Shown here in pieces: positions 17,221-26,235 of a DNA stretch of 49,552 bases. The stretch lies in contig LUYE01000008.1 of NCBI GenBank assembly GCA_001602645.1, positions 1 through 49,552 of the forward strand, written 5' to 3'. Source of the stretch: Methanosarcinales archaeon Methan_01. Lineage in GTDB: Archaea > Halobacteriota > Methanosarcinia > Methanotrichales > Methanotrichaceae. The translations under genes were made by a program, and so were the position numbers. The notes under the pieces are model-generated. The model was not told the origin of the DNA and did no database searches. It was given only the letters and a program-made list of their open reading frames with translations. Numbering within the stretch: position 1 is the stretch's first letter; each line of letters starts with the position of its first letter.

Positions 17221-17419
17221 CCCTTCGGGCTGATCTACGGCTTTTAGACCTCCACCTTCGCCACCATATTCGCCCCGATCTCTCTCGCCATCTCTGTCAC
17301 CATCTCTTTCACCATTTTGCTGCCTTCTCTGCCGGCATCTTCGGATCTCTCAAAAGGTGGCCTCGACGCCCCCGCTCCCTTCATAATTGTTATGAACCTT
17401 TCTCAAACCTTCTCAAATA

Positions 17420-17430
17420 CCTATAATACG
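17420..17430 (+). promoter_or_regulatory. TATA box of the glutamate synthase operon
   Basis: CCTATAATACG in an AT-rich patch, 59 bases before the ATG at 17489. It is the only good promoter candidate before the six-gene run to 23908. Confidence 0.45.
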
Positions 17431-17488
17431 TTTATTAAGCCTACCTTCAGGCTGCACACCATCGAATCGAGAAGGATCGGGCTGATGG

Positions 17489-18640
17489 ATGGAGTTTTGG
17501 ATCATTATGCCAAGGATCAGAAGAAGACGAAGAGAGCTGTACAATAAGGAGATCTGTGCCTGCTCCATCTTCGGGGCTATGAACCGGGATGGTGACCGGT
17601 TCACCGGGGAGGGCGTCATGAAGGCGATAGCCAACATGCACGTCCGGGGCAACGGCCTCGGCGGAGGGTTTGCAGCCTACGGGATCTACCCGGAGCACCG
17701 GGACTGCTACGCCTTCCACCTGATGTTCACCGGTCCGAGCCTCCAGGCGAAGCAGGCAGCCAAAAGGGAACTGGAGGCCTTCCTCTCCCGCCGCTTCGAC
17801 GTCTTCTTCGACGAGGAGATCCCCACCGACGAGGCCGTCCCCGTGAAGGATCCGCCTCTGGTCTGGAGGTACTTCGTCCTCCCCCGGATCGACCCCGTCT
17901 CCGAGGAGTCGGAGGGGGATTACATCGTCAGGTCGATCATGGAGGTGAACGCCAAAATCGAGAACGCCTACGTCTTCAGCTCCGGCAAGAACATGGGCTG
18001 CTTCAAGGGGGTCGGCTACCCCGAGGAGATCGGCGAGTACTTCATGCTCGATCGGACGTATCGGGCCCACACCTGGACCGTCCACGGGAGGTTTCCGACG
18101 AACACCCAGGCCTGGTGGGGAGGCGCCCACCCCTTCAGCCTCCTGGACACGACGATCGTCCACAACGGCGAGATCTCCTCCTACGGCACCAACCGCTGGT
18201 ACCTGGAGATGTACGGCTACGCCTGCACCCTCCAGACCGACACCGAGGTGATCGCCTACGCCGCCGACCTCCTGATGAGGCGGCAGAGGCTGCCGATCGA
18301 GGTGGTCGCCAAGATCCTCGCCCCGCCGATCTGGAACGCCATCGACAGGATGCCCGAGAGGGAGAGGAGGCTCTTCACCACCCTCCGGATGGTCTACGGG
18401 CCGCTCCTGATGAACGGCCCCTTCGCCGTCATCATAGGCCAGACCGGCCGGATGATCGGCCTCACGGACCGGATAAGGCTGCGGCCCCTCACGGCCGCCA
18501 CGAATGGGGAGATGTTCTACATCTCCAGCGAGGAAGCGTCTATCAGACTGATATCGCCCCACCTCGACCGAGTCTGGACCCCCAACGGGGGAGAGCCGGT
18601 CGTCGGCGAGCTCTATAGCATGAGAAAGGATCAGCTATGA
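17489..18640 (+). CDS. glutamate synthase glutaminase domain protein (archaeal split GltB, part 1)
   Basis: A 383-residue class II glutamine amidotransferase domain that releases ammonia from glutamine for glutamate synthase. After a basic leader the sequence CSIFGAMNRDG puts Cys25 as the probable nucleophile, exposed after leader removal. HVRGNGLGGGFAAYGIYPE, HTWTVHGRFPTNTQAWWGGAHPF (read in two parts) and the HNGEISSYGTN block are the conserved amidotransferase elements. A later ATG at 17507 is an alternative start. Its TGA overlaps the next ATG by four bases. In bacteria this domain is fused with the next two gene products; here it is a separate subunit, as in many archaea. Confidence 0.9.
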   Translation: MEFWIIMPRIRRRRRELYNKEICACSIFGAMNRDGDRFTGEGVMKAIANMHVRGNGLGGGFAAYGIYPEHRDCYAFHLMFTGPSLQAKQAAKRELEAFLSRRFDVFFDEEIPTDEAVPVKDPPLVWRYFVLPRIDPVSEESEGDYIVRSIMEVNAKIENAYVFSSGKNMGCFKGVGYPEEIGEYFMLDRTYRAHTWTVHGRFPTNTQAWWGGAHPFSLLDTTIVHNGEISSYGTNRWYLEMYGYACTLQTDTEVIAYAADLLMRRQRLPIEVVAKILAPPIWNAIDRMPERERRLFTTLRMVYGPLLMNGPFAVIIGQTGRMIGLTDRIRLRPLTAATNGEMFYISSEEASIRLISPHLDRVWTPNGGEPVVGELYSMRKDQL

Positions 18641-20151
18641 AATCTTTCGTCTTTCCCGAGTTCCAGGTCATCAGGGACGAGGAGAAGTGCGGCCAGTGCA
18701 GGGGATGCGAGAGGCAGTGCGCCTTCGGGACCCACACCTACGACCCGGCAGCCGACCGCCTCGTCTCCGACGACCACAAGTGCGTCGGATGCCAGAGGTG
18801 CGTCGTCTTCTGCCCCAAGAACGCGATAATGGTCCGGCCGTCCCCTTCGTTCTACCGGCCGAACGCCTCCTGGTCTCGCGAGAAGATCGAGGATCTCAAG
18901 AGGCAGGCGGAGACGGGCGGCGTCCTCCTGACGGGCTGCGGGAGCGACAAGCCCTTCCGGATCTACTGGGACCACATCGTCCTCAACGCCTCTCAGGTTA
19001 CAAATCCCTCCCTGGACCCCTTGCGGGAGCCGATGGAGCTTCGGACCTTCCTCGGCCGAAAGCCGGACGTGATGGATATCTCCGCCGACTCCGGGGAGGT
19101 CGAGATCAGGACGGAGCTCTGCCCCAACCTGGTGGTGGAGACCCCCATCCTCTTCTCGGCGATGTCCTACGGGGCGATCAGCTACAACGCCTTCCGAGCC
19201 CTGGCGACGGCCGCCTCTCGGTCCAAGACCTACTTCAACACCGGCGAGGGCGGCCTACCCCGGGAGATGAGGGAGGAGTTCGGCCGGTGCGCCATCGTCC
19301 AGGTCGCCAGCGGCCGCTTCGGGATCGACGCCGAGTACCTCAACATCGCCCAGGCGGTGGAGATCAAAGTCGGTCAGGGGGCGAAGCCCGGGATCGGCGG
19401 CCACCTCCCCGGCGAGAAGGTCTCCTCCTCGGTCGCCGAGACCCGGATGATCCCCCAGGGGACCGACGCCATCTCCCCCGCCCCCCACCACGACATCTAC
19501 TCGATCGAGGACCTCTCGACCCTCATCACCGCCCTCAAGGAGGCGACGAACTACGAGAAGCCGATCTCCGTCAAGATCGCGGCGGTCCACAACTTCGCCG
19601 CCATAGCCTCGGGAATTGTGCGCGCAGGCGCCGACATCATCGCCATCGACGGCCTCCGGGGCGGGACGGGGGCAGCACCCAAGGCGATCCGGGATAACGT
19701 GGGGATCCCGACGGAGCTCGCCATCTCCTCCCTCGACCGGAGGCTCCGGGAGGAGGGGATCAGGAACCGGTGCTCCATCATCTCCGCCGGCGGGATCCGG
19801 TGCAGCTCCGACGTAATAAAGGCGATCGCCCTCGGCGCCGACGCCGTCTACATAGGGTCGGCGGCCCTGATCGCCATGGGATGCACCCTCTGCCAGAAGT
19901 GCTACACCGGAAAGTGCAACTGGGGGATATGCACCCAGGACCCCCGCCTCTCCGGGAGGCTGAACGTGGAGATCGCCTCTCAGAGGCTCAGTAACCTCAT
20001 CTCCGCCTGGTCCCACGAGATCCGGGAGATGCTGGGTGGGATGGGGATCAACGCCCTCGAGAGCCTCCGGGGGAACAGAGACCACCTCCGGGGCGTCGGC
20101 CTCTGCGAATGGGAGCTGGACGTCCTGGGGATCAAGGGCGCGGGAGAGTGA
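18637..20151 (+). CDS. glutamate synthase FMN/Fe-S catalytic subunit (archaeal split GltB, part 2)
   Basis: A 504-residue protein with two parts. An N-terminal ferredoxin domain has two 4Fe-4S motifs (Cys18/21/24/28 and Cys49/52/55/59). The FMN-binding TIM barrel of glutamate synthase follows, with GEGGLP, GQGAKPGIGGHLPG, DGLRGGTGAAP and GGIRCSSDVIKA. Near residue 420 the cysteines in CTLCQKCYTGKC mark the family 3Fe-4S site. It converts 2-oxoglutarate plus channelled ammonia to glutamate. The added ferredoxin domain lets it take electrons without a GltD-type NADPH subunit. It is coupled on both sides (ATGA upstream, TGATG downstream). Confidence 0.94.
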   Translation: MKSFVFPEFQVIRDEEKCGQCRGCERQCAFGTHTYDPAADRLVSDDHKCVGCQRCVVFCPKNAIMVRPSPSFYRPNASWSREKIEDLKRQAETGGVLLTGCGSDKPFRIYWDHIVLNASQVTNPSLDPLREPMELRTFLGRKPDVMDISADSGEVEIRTELCPNLVVETPILFSAMSYGAISYNAFRALATAASRSKTYFNTGEGGLPREMREEFGRCAIVQVASGRFGIDAEYLNIAQAVEIKVGQGAKPGIGGHLPGEKVSSSVAETRMIPQGTDAISPAPHHDIYSIEDLSTLITALKEATNYEKPISVKIAAVHNFAAIASGIVRAGADIIAIDGLRGGTGAAPKAIRDNVGIPTELAISSLDRRLREEGIRNRCSIISAGGIRCSSDVIKAIALGADAVYIGSAALIAMGCTLCQKCYTGKCNWGICTQDPRLSGRLNVEIASQRLSNLISAWSHEIREMLGGMGINALESLRGNRDHLRGVGLCEWELDVLGIKGAGE

Positions 20152-20969
20152 TGAAGATGGCCAGAGCGATACTATCAGGACCTTTGACGAATTCGGATCA
20201 AGCGGGTGAAGAGATGATGGCAGCTCAGATCGACGCCGCCGACGTGGAGACGAAAGAACTGAACGACCGGCTGAGAGAGCTCCTCCTCTCCGGCGCCAAG
20301 AGGGTCAGCATCAGGAACGTCTGCGGCCAGCGGTACATCGGGACCCGGCTCTACACCCCCCAAGGTCTGAGGATGGATATCGAGGTCTTCGGGACGGCGG
20401 GAAACGACCTGGCCGCCTTCCTCTACGGCCATCGGATCGCCGTCCACGGGAACGCCCAGGACGGGGTCGGAAACACCATGGACGCCGGCGAGGTGGTCGT
20501 GCGGGGCAGGGCCGGAGACGTCCTAGGCTTCTCGATGCGGGGCGGCGAGATCTACGTCCGGGACGGATGCGGCTACCGGGCCGCCCTCCACATGAAGGAG
20601 TACCAGGGGAAGAGGCCCGTCCTCGTCATCGGCGGGAGGTCCCAGGACTTCCTCGGCGAGTACATGGCCGGCGGGGTCGTCATCGTCCTGGACCTCGCGG
20701 GCGAACGCCACGACGCCCACTTCATAGGCACCGGGATGCACGGGGGCGTCATCTACCTCCGGGGCTCCGTCGAGCAGTCCCAGGTCGGAGACCAGGTGGA
20801 GATATCGCCGGTGGACGAAGCCGACCGGGCGGTCCTCGCCGAGTACGTCACCCGGTTCATGGAGCGCTTCCCCGAGACGGAGATGACCAAAGAGGAGATA
20901 CTGGCCTCGGGGTTCGTCAGGCTCACCCCCCGGTCGAGGAGGCCCTACGGGAACCTCTATGCCTACTGA
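20151..20969 (+). CDS. glutamate synthase GXGXG domain protein (archaeal split GltB, part 3)
   Basis: A 272-residue protein. From about residue 80 it shows the repeated G-X-X-G-X-X-X-G pattern of the GXGXG beta-helix domain found at the C-terminus of bacterial GltB (and in FwdC): GTAGNDLAAF, GNAQDGVGNTMDAGEVVVRG, GDVLGFSMRGGEIYV, GGVVIVLDL and GTGMHGGVIYLRG. The domain is structural and helps form the ammonia tunnel. Start at ATG 20151, which shares one base with the preceding TGA. Context assigns it to glutamate synthase rather than formylmethanofuran dehydrogenase. Confidence 0.9.
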   Translation: MKMARAILSGPLTNSDQAGEEMMAAQIDAADVETKELNDRLRELLLSGAKRVSIRNVCGQRYIGTRLYTPQGLRMDIEVFGTAGNDLAAFLYGHRIAVHGNAQDGVGNTMDAGEVVVRGRAGDVLGFSMRGGEIYVRDGCGYRAALHMKEYQGKRPVLVIGGRSQDFLGEYMAGGVVIVLDLAGERHDAHFIGTGMHGGVIYLRGSVEQSQVGDQVEISPVDEADRAVLAEYVTRFMERFPETEMTKEEILASGFVRLTPRSRRPYGNLYAY

Positions 20970-21017
20970 ACGTTGCATAGTATTGTCGGATGTAAATCGA
21001 CTGCTTCGAGGATCGAG

Positions 21018-23054
21018 ATGACCAAGGTGCTTGTTCCAACGGTCTGCCCCTATTGCGGTGCAGGCTGCGGTTTTTTCGTTTCGGTGGAGCGGGGCAAAGC
21101 CGTCGGGATGGAGTACATGCCGGGCCATCCCGTCAGCGAGGGGGCCCTCTGCTCCAAGGGGAATGCGGCCCTGGAGTTCCTCCGCCATCAGGATCGGCTC
21201 ACCACCCCCCTGAGGAGGAGGGGGGAGGGGTTCGCCAGGATCTCCTGGGAGGAGGCCCTCGGCCTCATCGCCCGGGGGCTCGGCGACGTCATCAGGAGGG
21301 ACGGCCCCGGCGGGGTCGCCTTCCTCGCCTCCTCCAAATGCACCAACGAGGAGAACTACCTGATCGAGAAGCTGGCCCGCCTCCTCGGGACTCCCCACGT
21401 CGACAACTGCGCTCGGCTCTGTCATGCTCCCTCGGTGGTGGGTCTGAACCGGACCCTGGGGGCGGCGGGGATGACCAACCCCATACCGGACATTGCGAGC
21501 TCCAGGTGCATATTCATAATAGGGTCGAACCTGGCGGAGAACCATCCCGTAATAGCCCGCTGGGTCCACCGGGCCCACGACGACGGTGCGGTGGTGATAG
21601 TCGCCGATCCAAGGGAGACTCACACCTCCTGGGTGGCGGACCTCTTCCTCCAGCTGACGCCGGGGACGGATGTCGCCCTCCTCTCCGGCATGGCCCACGT
21701 CATCATAAAGGAGGGGCTCATCGACGGAGATTACATCGCCAGGAATACCAGCGGCTTCGAGGCCTTGAGGGAATCGGTCAAGGATTCCTCTCCTGAGAGG
21801 ATCTCTGAGATCACCGGCGTCTCCCCCGACGACATCGTCCGGGCGGCGAGGGCCTACGCTTCGTCCCCCGCCTCCTCGATCCTCTACTCCATGGGCATCA
21901 CCCAGCACAGCACGGGGACGGATAACGTCCAGGCCATCTCCAACCTCGCCCTGATCACTGGCCACCTGGGACGGCCCGGGACGGGGGTGATGCCTCTGCG
22001 GGGCCAGAACAACGTCCAGGGCGCCTGCGACATGGGGGCCCTCGCCGAGTTTTATCCCGGATACCGGAGGGCGGACGATCCTGAGACGATCGGATACTTC
22101 TCTTCGGCCTGGGGGGTGCCGGCTCTGCCGAAGGGCCCTGGCCTCACCGCTGCGGAGATGATCGGGGCCGCCGCCTCCGGGGATATCAGGGCGATGTACA
22201 TCGTGGGGGAGGATCCGGCCAACTCCGATCCCTCCAGCCAGAACGTCCACAGGGCTCTCGAAGGTCTCGATCTCCTGGTGGTCCAGGACATATTCATGAC
22301 CGCAACGGCCAAGCTCGCCGACGTCGTCCTCCCGGGGGCGGCCTGGGCGGAGAAGGAGGGGAGCTTCACCAATACGGAGCGGCGGGTCCAGTGGAGCTCT
22401 AAGGCCATCGACCCCCCGGGATCGGCCCTCTCCGACCTCGAGACCCTCTGCATGGTCGGTCGCGCCCTCGGCCTCGAGTTCGCCTATCCCGACGCCGCCT
22501 CGGTCCTGGAGGAGATAAATAGGACCGTCCCTTCGTACGCCGGGATAACAAGGGATCGGCTCAGAGAATCGAGCCTGATCTGGCCGTGCCCCACCACCGA
22601 CCATCCCGGAACCCCCATCCTCCACTCTGCCGGGTTCAAGCTCGCCGGCGGCCGCGCCTCCATCGTCCCCGTCTCCTATCGGCCTGCGGCAGAGGGGGCG
22701 AGCTGGGACTACCCCTTCATCCTGACCACCGGCCGCGTCGCCGTCCACCACAATGCGGGCTCGATGACCCGGAGGAGCCCGTCCCTCCTCCGGCGGGAGC
22801 CAGATCTCTACGTGGAGATCAACACCGCCGACGCCCTGCGGCTCAGGGTGGCTGATGGCGACGAGGTGATTGTGACCACTCCCCGGGGGGAGACGGAGGC
22901 CTATGCCCGCCTCACGGAGGGGGTGAAAACTGGGGTGGTCTTCATGCCCTTCCACTTCCCCGGGACGAACCTCCTCACCACGGAGGCCACCGACCCCGAG
23001 GCCAGGATCCCGGAGTTCAAGGTCTCGGCCTGCAAGATCGTCCGGAGGGATTGA
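21018..23054 (+). CDS. formate dehydrogenase-like molybdopterin oxidoreductase subunit
   Basis: A 678-residue MGD-dependent oxidoreductase of the FdhF/FdhA group. The N-terminal 4Fe-4S site is Cys10/13/17 and Cys45. NCARLCHAP places Cys135-His136 at the position of selenocysteine 140-His141 of E. coli FdhF, so it has the formate dehydrogenase active-site pair in its cysteine form. SMGITQHSTGTDNV, GRPGTGVMPLRGQNNVQGA and the C-terminal MGD domain (LTTGRVAVHHNAGSMTRR) fit well. ATG 21018 is preceded by GAGG; a TTG at 20973 is less likely. It lies 48 bases after glutamate synthase part 3, with no FdhB-type F420 subunit, so its electrons probably go to the Fe-S proteins that follow. Confidence 0.88.
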   Translation: MTKVLVPTVCPYCGAGCGFFVSVERGKAVGMEYMPGHPVSEGALCSKGNAALEFLRHQDRLTTPLRRRGEGFARISWEEALGLIARGLGDVIRRDGPGGVAFLASSKCTNEENYLIEKLARLLGTPHVDNCARLCHAPSVVGLNRTLGAAGMTNPIPDIASSRCIFIIGSNLAENHPVIARWVHRAHDDGAVVIVADPRETHTSWVADLFLQLTPGTDVALLSGMAHVIIKEGLIDGDYIARNTSGFEALRESVKDSSPERISEITGVSPDDIVRAARAYASSPASSILYSMGITQHSTGTDNVQAISNLALITGHLGRPGTGVMPLRGQNNVQGACDMGALAEFYPGYRRADDPETIGYFSSAWGVPALPKGPGLTAAEMIGAAASGDIRAMYIVGEDPANSDPSSQNVHRALEGLDLLVVQDIFMTATAKLADVVLPGAAWAEKEGSFTNTERRVQWSSKAIDPPGSALSDLETLCMVGRALGLEFAYPDAASVLEEINRTVPSYAGITRDRLRESSLIWPCPTTDHPGTPILHSAGFKLAGGRASIVPVSYRPAAEGASWDYPFILTTGRVAVHHNAGSMTRRSPSLLRREPDLYVEINTADALRLRVADGDEVIVTTPRGETEAYARLTEGVKTGVVFMPFHFPGTNLLTTEATDPEARIPEFKVSACKIVRRD

Positions 23055-23492
23055 ATGCCCGTTTACGTCGACATAAGCAGATGTATCGGATGCCGATCCT
23101 GCGAGGTGGCCTGTGAGCGGGTCCACGGAGGAAGCGGACACGTCCACGTCCATTTCGTCGGGGATTCCGCCTCAGTCCCCATATTCTGCCACCACTGTGA
23201 GGAGGCTTCCTGCACCATAGCCTGCTTCTCCGGCGCCCTTCACAAGGAGGGGGAGAGGACGGCCTTCGATGTAGAGAAGTGCACAGGATGTGGATTGTGC
23301 AGCCTGGCCTGCCCCTTCGGGGTGGTCTGGACCGACAAGATCGCCCACAAGTGCGACCTCTGCGAGGGGCGGGCTGAGCCGACCTGCGTCACCACCTGTC
23401 CCGCCAACGCCCTCTCCACCGACTTCGATCTCCTCAACCGCCGGGCTCGGGCCCGAGCAGCTCGGGCCGCCGCCCCGGGGGGTCGGAGATGA
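23055..23492 (+). CDS. 4Fe-4S electron-transfer protein (HycB/CooF-like)
   Basis: A 145-residue polyferredoxin beginning directly after the formate dehydrogenase-like stop. Cys motifs are CIGCRSCEVAC, CHHCEEASC-IAC, CTGCGLCSLACP and CDLCEG-----CVTTCP, enough ligands for up to four 4Fe-4S clusters in the HycB/FdhB/CooF pattern. These proteins accept electrons from a molybdopterin subunit. The C-terminal tail is a low-complexity Arg/Ala stretch. It overlaps the next gene by four bases. Confidence 0.9.
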   Translation: MPVYVDISRCIGCRSCEVACERVHGGSGHVHVHFVGDSASVPIFCHHCEEASCTIACFSGALHKEGERTAFDVEKCTGCGLCSLACPFGVVWTDKIAHKCDLCEGRAEPTCVTTCPANALSTDFDLLNRRARARAARAAAPGGRR

Positions 23493-23908
23493 TCCGAGCC
23501 GATCTAGGCCTCTGCCTGGGCTGTCTCTCCTGCTCCAACGTCTGCCCCAGCCAGAAGATCGTCAGGACCGAGACCTTCGATAAGCGGATCATCCGCTGGA
23601 ATAGGTGCAGAGAGGAGTGCGACCTCTGCGTCGAGTTCTGCCCCTCCAGGGCTCTTTCCCTGGTCCCCTTCGACGAGGCCGTTATGGAGCCCGAGGTATC
23701 CTTCGACCTCATCGCCTGCAAGATCTGCGGGTCGCGTTACGCCACCGAGGCGATGCTCCGGAGGATCGAGGCGGCCCTTTCGGCTGATTTGCAGAAGGAC
23801 TCGATGGGGCTCGAATGGATCCGGATCTGCCCAACCTGCCGGCGGAAGATCGAGGCGGAGAGGGTCACCCGGGAGATGGTGCTGCGAAGGAGCAGGAAGG
23901 GACCCTGA
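23489..23908 (+). CDS. second 4Fe-4S electron-transfer protein
   Basis: A 139-residue cysteine-rich protein. CLGCLSCSNVCPSQKI and CREECDLCVEFCPSRAL supply two 4Fe-4S clusters. A C-terminal part has two further CXXC pairs (CKICGSRY and CPTCRRK) that look more like a zinc ribbon or rubredoxin-like site. The layout is reminiscent of HycF/HyfH-type linkers. It is the last gene of the glutamate synthase-formate dehydrogenase run and would pass electrons onward, plausibly to the ferredoxin domain of the FMN subunit. That partnership is inference from gene order. Confidence 0.8.
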   Translation: MIRADLGLCLGCLSCSNVCPSQKIVRTETFDKRIIRWNRCREECDLCVEFCPSRALSLVPFDEAVMEPEVSFDLIACKICGSRYATEAMLRRIEAALSADLQKDSMGLEWIRICPTCRRKIEAERVTREMVLRRSRKGP

Positions 23909-23970
23909 GGGGCGGTCGCCCCCGCCATCTGGCTTTAATTATATTTTATCTAAATAATATCTGCGAATAG

Positions 23971-23979
23971 GTATATATG
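23971..23979 (+). promoter_or_regulatory. TATA box of hisH-hisF
   Basis: GTATATATG preceded by GCGAATAG (BRE-like) in the AT-rich gap. It is about 67 bases before the hisH start, so a leader of some 40 bases is expected. Confidence 0.5.
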
Positions 23980-24045
23980 GTCGGGGCAGCCATGGGATTC
24001 CGGCGATTTCAAAACTCCGAATTAGGTTCATCAGGGGAATGAGAT

Positions 24046-24648
24046 TTGACGATTGCAGTAGTCGATTACGGGGTGGGGAACCTCTTCAGCATCTACAACG
24101 CCCTGGAGCGGATCGAGGCCCGCCCCGAGCTGATCACCGAGCCGGAGGAGCTTACGAGGTTTGAGGGGGTCGTGGTCCCGGGGGTCGGGTCCTTTGGAAG
24201 ATGCATGAGGCGGCTCTCTCGCTTCGAGGCGGCTCTCCGGGAAGCCCTGGAGGGAGGGACGCCGATCCTGGGGATCTGCGTCGGGATGCAGGTCCTCTTC
24301 GAGAGGAGCGAGGAGAGCCCCGAGGAGGGGCTCGGATGGATCGATGGCGAGGTCGTCCGCCTCCCGGATTCCGTCTTGGTTCCCCAGATGGGATGGAACA
24401 CCCTCTCGATAAAGAGGGAGGTCGAGATCCTGGATGGGATCTCCGACGACGACTTCTTCTACTTCGTCCACTCCTACCACTGCGTCCCCCGGGACGGGCG
24501 GGTGGTGGCCGCCACCACCGACTACGGCCTGGAGATGGCCGCGGCGATGGCGGTGGATAACCTCTTCGCCGTCCAGTTCCACCCGGAGAAGTCGGGGGAG
24601 AAGGGGCTATCCATCCTCAAGAACTTCGGGAGGCTGGCGAGATGCTAG
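24046..24648 (+). CDS. hisH: imidazole glycerol phosphate synthase glutaminase subunit
   Basis: A 200-residue class I glutamine amidotransferase supplying ammonia to HisF in histidine biosynthesis. DYGVGNLFS, the nucleophile elbow [11 protein letters not shown] (Cys78) and FHPEKSG (His179, Glu181) complete the catalytic triad. QMGWN and HSYHC are HisH signatures. The start is a TTG; no ATG or GTG lies close enough. Its end overlaps hisF by seven bases. Confidence 0.95.
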   Translation: MTIAVVDYGVGNLFSIYNALERIEARPELITEPEELTRFEGVVVPGVGSFGRCMRRLSRFEAALREALEGGTPILGICVGMQVLFERSEESPEEGLGWIDGEVVRLPDSVLVPQMGWNTLSIKREVEILDGISDDDFFYFVHSYHCVPRDGRVVAATTDYGLEMAAAMAVDNLFAVQFHPEKSGEKGLSILKNFGRLARC

Positions 24649-25454
24649 CGAGGAGGATAATACCCTGCCTCGACTGCGACCTCGCCGTCCCCCAGGGGAG
24701 GGTGGTGAAGGGGATCGAGTTCAAGCAGATCAGGTACGCCGGGGTCCCCTGGGAGCTCGCCACCCGGTACTACGAGGAGGGGGCAGACGAGATCGTATTC
24801 CTCGACATCACCGCCTCCTCCGAACGGCGGGAGACGATGAAGAACGTCATCAGGGCCACCGCCAAGAACGTCTTCGTCCCCCTGGCCGTCGGCGGCGGGA
24901 TCAGGGCAGTCGAGGACGTCCGGGCGGTCTTCCAGGCCGGGGCCGACAAGGTCACCGTCAACACCGCCGCCCTGAAGCGGCCCGACCTCATATCCGAGAT
25001 CGCCGAGGAGTACGGGAGCCAGGCCTGCGTCGTCGCCATCGACGCCAAGAGGAGGGACGGGCCGAAAGAGGGGTGGATTTCGGTCCCCACCCCGGAGGGC
25101 GAGTCCTGGTTTGAGGCCTCCTTCTATGGAGGGAGGGAGTTTTCTGGGGTAGACGCCATAGCCTGGGCGATGAAGGCCGAGAGGCTCGGCGCCGGCGAGA
25201 TCCTCCTCACCAGCATGGATCGCGACGGGACCTACGACGGCTTCGATATACCCCTGACGGACGCCGTATCGAGGAGGGTCAGGATACCGGTGATCGCCTC
25301 GGGAGGATGCGGGAACCCCGACCACATCTTCGAGGTGTTCTCGAAGACGGGGGCTTCGGCAGCCCTAGCCGCCAGCATATTCCACTATGAGGAGTGGGGG
25401 ATCGACGAGGTGAAGAGGTACCTCACCGAGAGGGGGATAACGGTCCGGATTTGA
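24642..25454 (+). CDS. hisF: imidazole glycerol phosphate synthase cyclase subunit
   Basis: A 270-residue TIM-barrel cyclase that makes imidazole glycerol phosphate and AICAR from PRFAR and HisH-derived ammonia. Asp11 in IIPCLDCDL and the aspartate of VVAIDAKR are the two catalytic acids. [11 protein letters not shown] and SGGCGNPDH are the phosphate-binding loops. Length is normal (about 255-270). It forms a translationally overlapping pair with hisH. A GC-rich hairpin (GGGGC/GCCCC, about 25472-25490) follows. Confidence 0.96.
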   Translation: MLARRIIPCLDCDLAVPQGRVVKGIEFKQIRYAGVPWELATRYYEEGADEIVFLDITASSERRETMKNVIRATAKNVFVPLAVGGGIRAVEDVRAVFQAGADKVTVNTAALKRPDLISEIAEEYGSQACVVAIDAKRRDGPKEGWISVPTPEGESWFEASFYGGREFSGVDAIAWAMKAERLGAGEILLTSMDRDGTYDGFDIPLTDAVSRRVRIPVIASGGCGNPDHIFEVFSKTGASAALAASIFHYEEWGIDEVKRYLTERGITVRI

Positions 25455-25560
25455 GGACCCTTCGATCTCTCTGGGGGCTGGGTCGGCCCCGGCTTCCTCT
25501 TCACCGTCAGGTTTATAGACGCCGGACCGGTGTAATCTCGGGGAAGTCGGAGGTTTAGAA

Positions 25561-25833
25561 TTGATCTCGCTGACGAAGGCGCCCTGCAACCTGGTCCTGG
25601 AGATAAAATCCTTCGCCGACAGCTTCGGCTGGACGAAGAGGTTGGAGTCGATGGGGATAAGAAAGGGACAGCGGGTCAGGAAGATCGCCTGCCAGCCCTT
25701 CGGAGGGCCGGTAGTCATCGAGATCGGCGGATGTTGCGTATCCATGGGGCGGGGGATCGCCTCCAAGATCGATGTGGAGGTGGTCTCGGAGGCTGCCGTC
25801 CAAAAAGAGCCGCCGACCGAGGCCGCGAGATAG
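25561..25833 (+). CDS. FeoA-domain protein
   Basis: A 90-residue protein with a FeoA/SH3-like fold: SFADSFGWTKRLESMGIRKGQRVRKI (in two strands) followed by GGPVVIEIGGCCVSMGRGIASKI matches the LXXMGL-GX-V...GPVXVXVXG-XXALG pattern. FeoA assists the FeoB ferrous iron transporter, and stand-alone copies also occur as DtxR-like regulator tails. It starts with TTG after GGAGGTTTAGAA. No feoB gene is nearby, so its partner is unknown. Confidence 0.82.
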   Translation: MISLTKAPCNLVLEIKSFADSFGWTKRLESMGIRKGQRVRKIACQPFGGPVVIEIGGCCVSMGRGIASKIDVEVVSEAAVQKEPPTEAAR

Positions 25834-25857
25834 ATTATGGGGATGGACCCCGGGAAT

Positions 25858-26235
25858 TCAGCCCGATATAAGCTCTTTTAGTTTCTGGATGCTCTCCATC
25901 GTCTGGGCCGACTCCTGCTGCTTCTCTTCTTCGAAATGCCTGATCACCTCGTCGATGGGGGTGAGGAGGGAGTAAACTTTCATAGGCCTGCCTTTGCCGC
26001 CCCTCCTCACCTCCTTCTCGCTCACCCAGCCGTTGTCGCGCAGAGCTCTCATCGCTATGCTAACCTCGGGCTGCCTGAGGTTTGAGCCCATCTCGATATC
26101 CCTGGAGGAGGCCTCCTCCACGTTGGCCAGGTAGGTTATCAGGATGGCCACGTTCCTCTGTACGCCGAGGCTCCGGAGGGTCTCTGCGAACTCGAGGTCC
26201 TTATCGTCCAGCACCTTCACCGTGCTCTCCTTCAT
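25858..26235 (-). CDS. winged-helix transcriptional regulator
   Basis: A 125-residue regulator. A winged helix-turn-helix occupies the centre: NVAILITYLANVEEAS, then SNLRQPEVSIAMRALRDNGWV as the recognition helix region, then the basic wing GGKGRPMKVYSL. A C-terminal helix rich in Glu/Gln/Lys (about 95-122) could form a dimerising coiled coil. This family is common in Methanosarcinales; the ligand is unknown. ATG at 26235 is chosen because GGTGA lies five bases before it; the GTG at 26244 would overlap that site. The gene converges on the feoA-like gene, and iron control is a guess only. Confidence 0.78.
   Translation of the reverse strand: MKESTVKVLDDKDLEFAETLRSLGVQRNVAILITYLANVEEASSRDIEMGSNLRQPEVSIAMRALRDNGWVSEKEVRRGGKGRPMKVYSLLTPIDEVIRHFEEEKQQESAQTMESIQKLKELISG

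Noticed and set aside
16541-17233. A 230-codon frame as an intact membrane protein
   Set aside because: It overlaps the end of a binding-protein gene and includes only the middle of a DUF998 protein; the beginning and end of the homology are in other frames.
21018-23054. Selenocysteine in the formate dehydrogenase-like protein
   Set aside because: The active-site codon is TGT/TGC-type cysteine, and no in-frame TGA occurs in the gene.
20523-23153. An 876-codon open frame on the - strand
   Set aside because: It lies antisense to the glutamate synthase GXGXG and formate dehydrogenase-like genes, which have full family motifs. Long antisense frames are common in high-GC coding DNA, and its translation is low-complexity.
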